A DNA stretch of 5,689 bases from Sphingomonadaceae bacterium (GTDB lineage Bacteria; Pseudomonadota; Alphaproteobacteria; Sphingomonadales; Sphingomonadaceae): the NCBI GenBank assembly GCA_019454625.1, contig JACFNY010000081.1, positions 2,258 to 7,946 of the forward strand, in the 5' to 3' direction. This document shows positions 5,644 to 5,689 of the stretch, in pieces. The position numbers and the translations under genes were made by a program. The notes below the pieces were generated by a model, which saw nothing but the letters and a program-made list of their open reading frames with translations, was not told the origin of the DNA and made no database searches. Numbering within the stretch: position 1 is the stretch's first letter; each line of letters starts with the position of its first letter.

Positions 5644-5689
5644 TCGGCGCGCAAAAGGGCCCCCCGATCGGCGTCGAAGAGGGACCCCC
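5640..5689 (-). CDS. C-terminal end of an upstream leftward gene (partial)
   Basis: Reading leftward from the right edge, one frame gives Gly-Ser-Leu-Phe-Asp-Ala-Asp-Arg-Gly-Ala-Leu-Leu-Arg-Ala-Asp and stops at TGA (5642-5640). Its codons (CTC, TTC, GAC, GCC, CGG, CGC) match the style of the neighbours better than the other two leftward frames. The stop overlaps the TTG start of the 91-aa gene as TTGA, which fits a coupled operon. Fifteen residues do not identify a family. Confidence 0.45.
   Translation of the reverse strand, partial: GSLFDADRGALLRAD

Overview
The window is GC-rich and densely coding, with strong G/C preference at third codon positions. It carries part of an exosortase A (EpsH/PEP-CTERM)-associated exopolysaccharide locus. 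Family content, codon style and gene arrangement suggest an alphaproteobacterium, most likely a sphingomonad. That placement is inference from recognised protein families; there is no rRNA, tRNA or other phylogenetic marker here.

Layout from left to right. The left edge (1-120) holds a strong rho-independent terminator reading rightward, for a gene that lies off the window. A second hairpin sits directly behind the 3' end of a leftward MscS-type channel gene (119-1261). After a 98-bp spacer comes a leftward polytopic O-antigen ligase/polymerase-like gene of the exosortase A-associated type (1360-2742). A 58-codon ORF encoding a single-helix membrane protein (2742-2918) precedes it, and the two overlap as TGATG. 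A 182-bp divergent intergenic region (2919-3100) contains a perfect 9-bp inverted repeat and weak promoter candidates. Rightward from it run wecB, the non-hydrolysing UDP-GlcNAc 2-epimerase (3101-4189), and a GT4 glycosyltransferase of the exosortase A-associated family (4191-5384), separated by one base. Converging on the glycosyltransferase, with a 17-bp tail-to-tail overlap, is a small leftward hypothetical gene (5368-5643, TTG start). It is joined by a TTGA overlap to the end of another leftward reading frame cut by the right edge.

How the genes fit together: WecB would supply UDP-ManNAc. The GT4 enzyme would add a sugar to a lipid-linked glycan on the cytoplasmic side. The Wzy_C/WaaL-like membrane protein would polymerise the glycan or transfer it to an acceptor on the periplasmic side. 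In exosortase A genomes such genes usually lie near xrtA, prsK/prsR and PEP-CTERM substrates, but none of those, and no PEP-CTERM tail, is in this window. The MscS channel and the right-hand hypothetical genes have no evident role in the glycan pathway.

The least explained items are the 58-aa membrane ORF coupled to the ligase, the palindromic divergent promoter region, and the unrecognised 91-aa protein at the right edge. I see no CRISPR array, insertion sequence, tRNA, rRNA or attachment site. Apart from the shared intergenic region there is no gene-free stretch longer than 120 bases.
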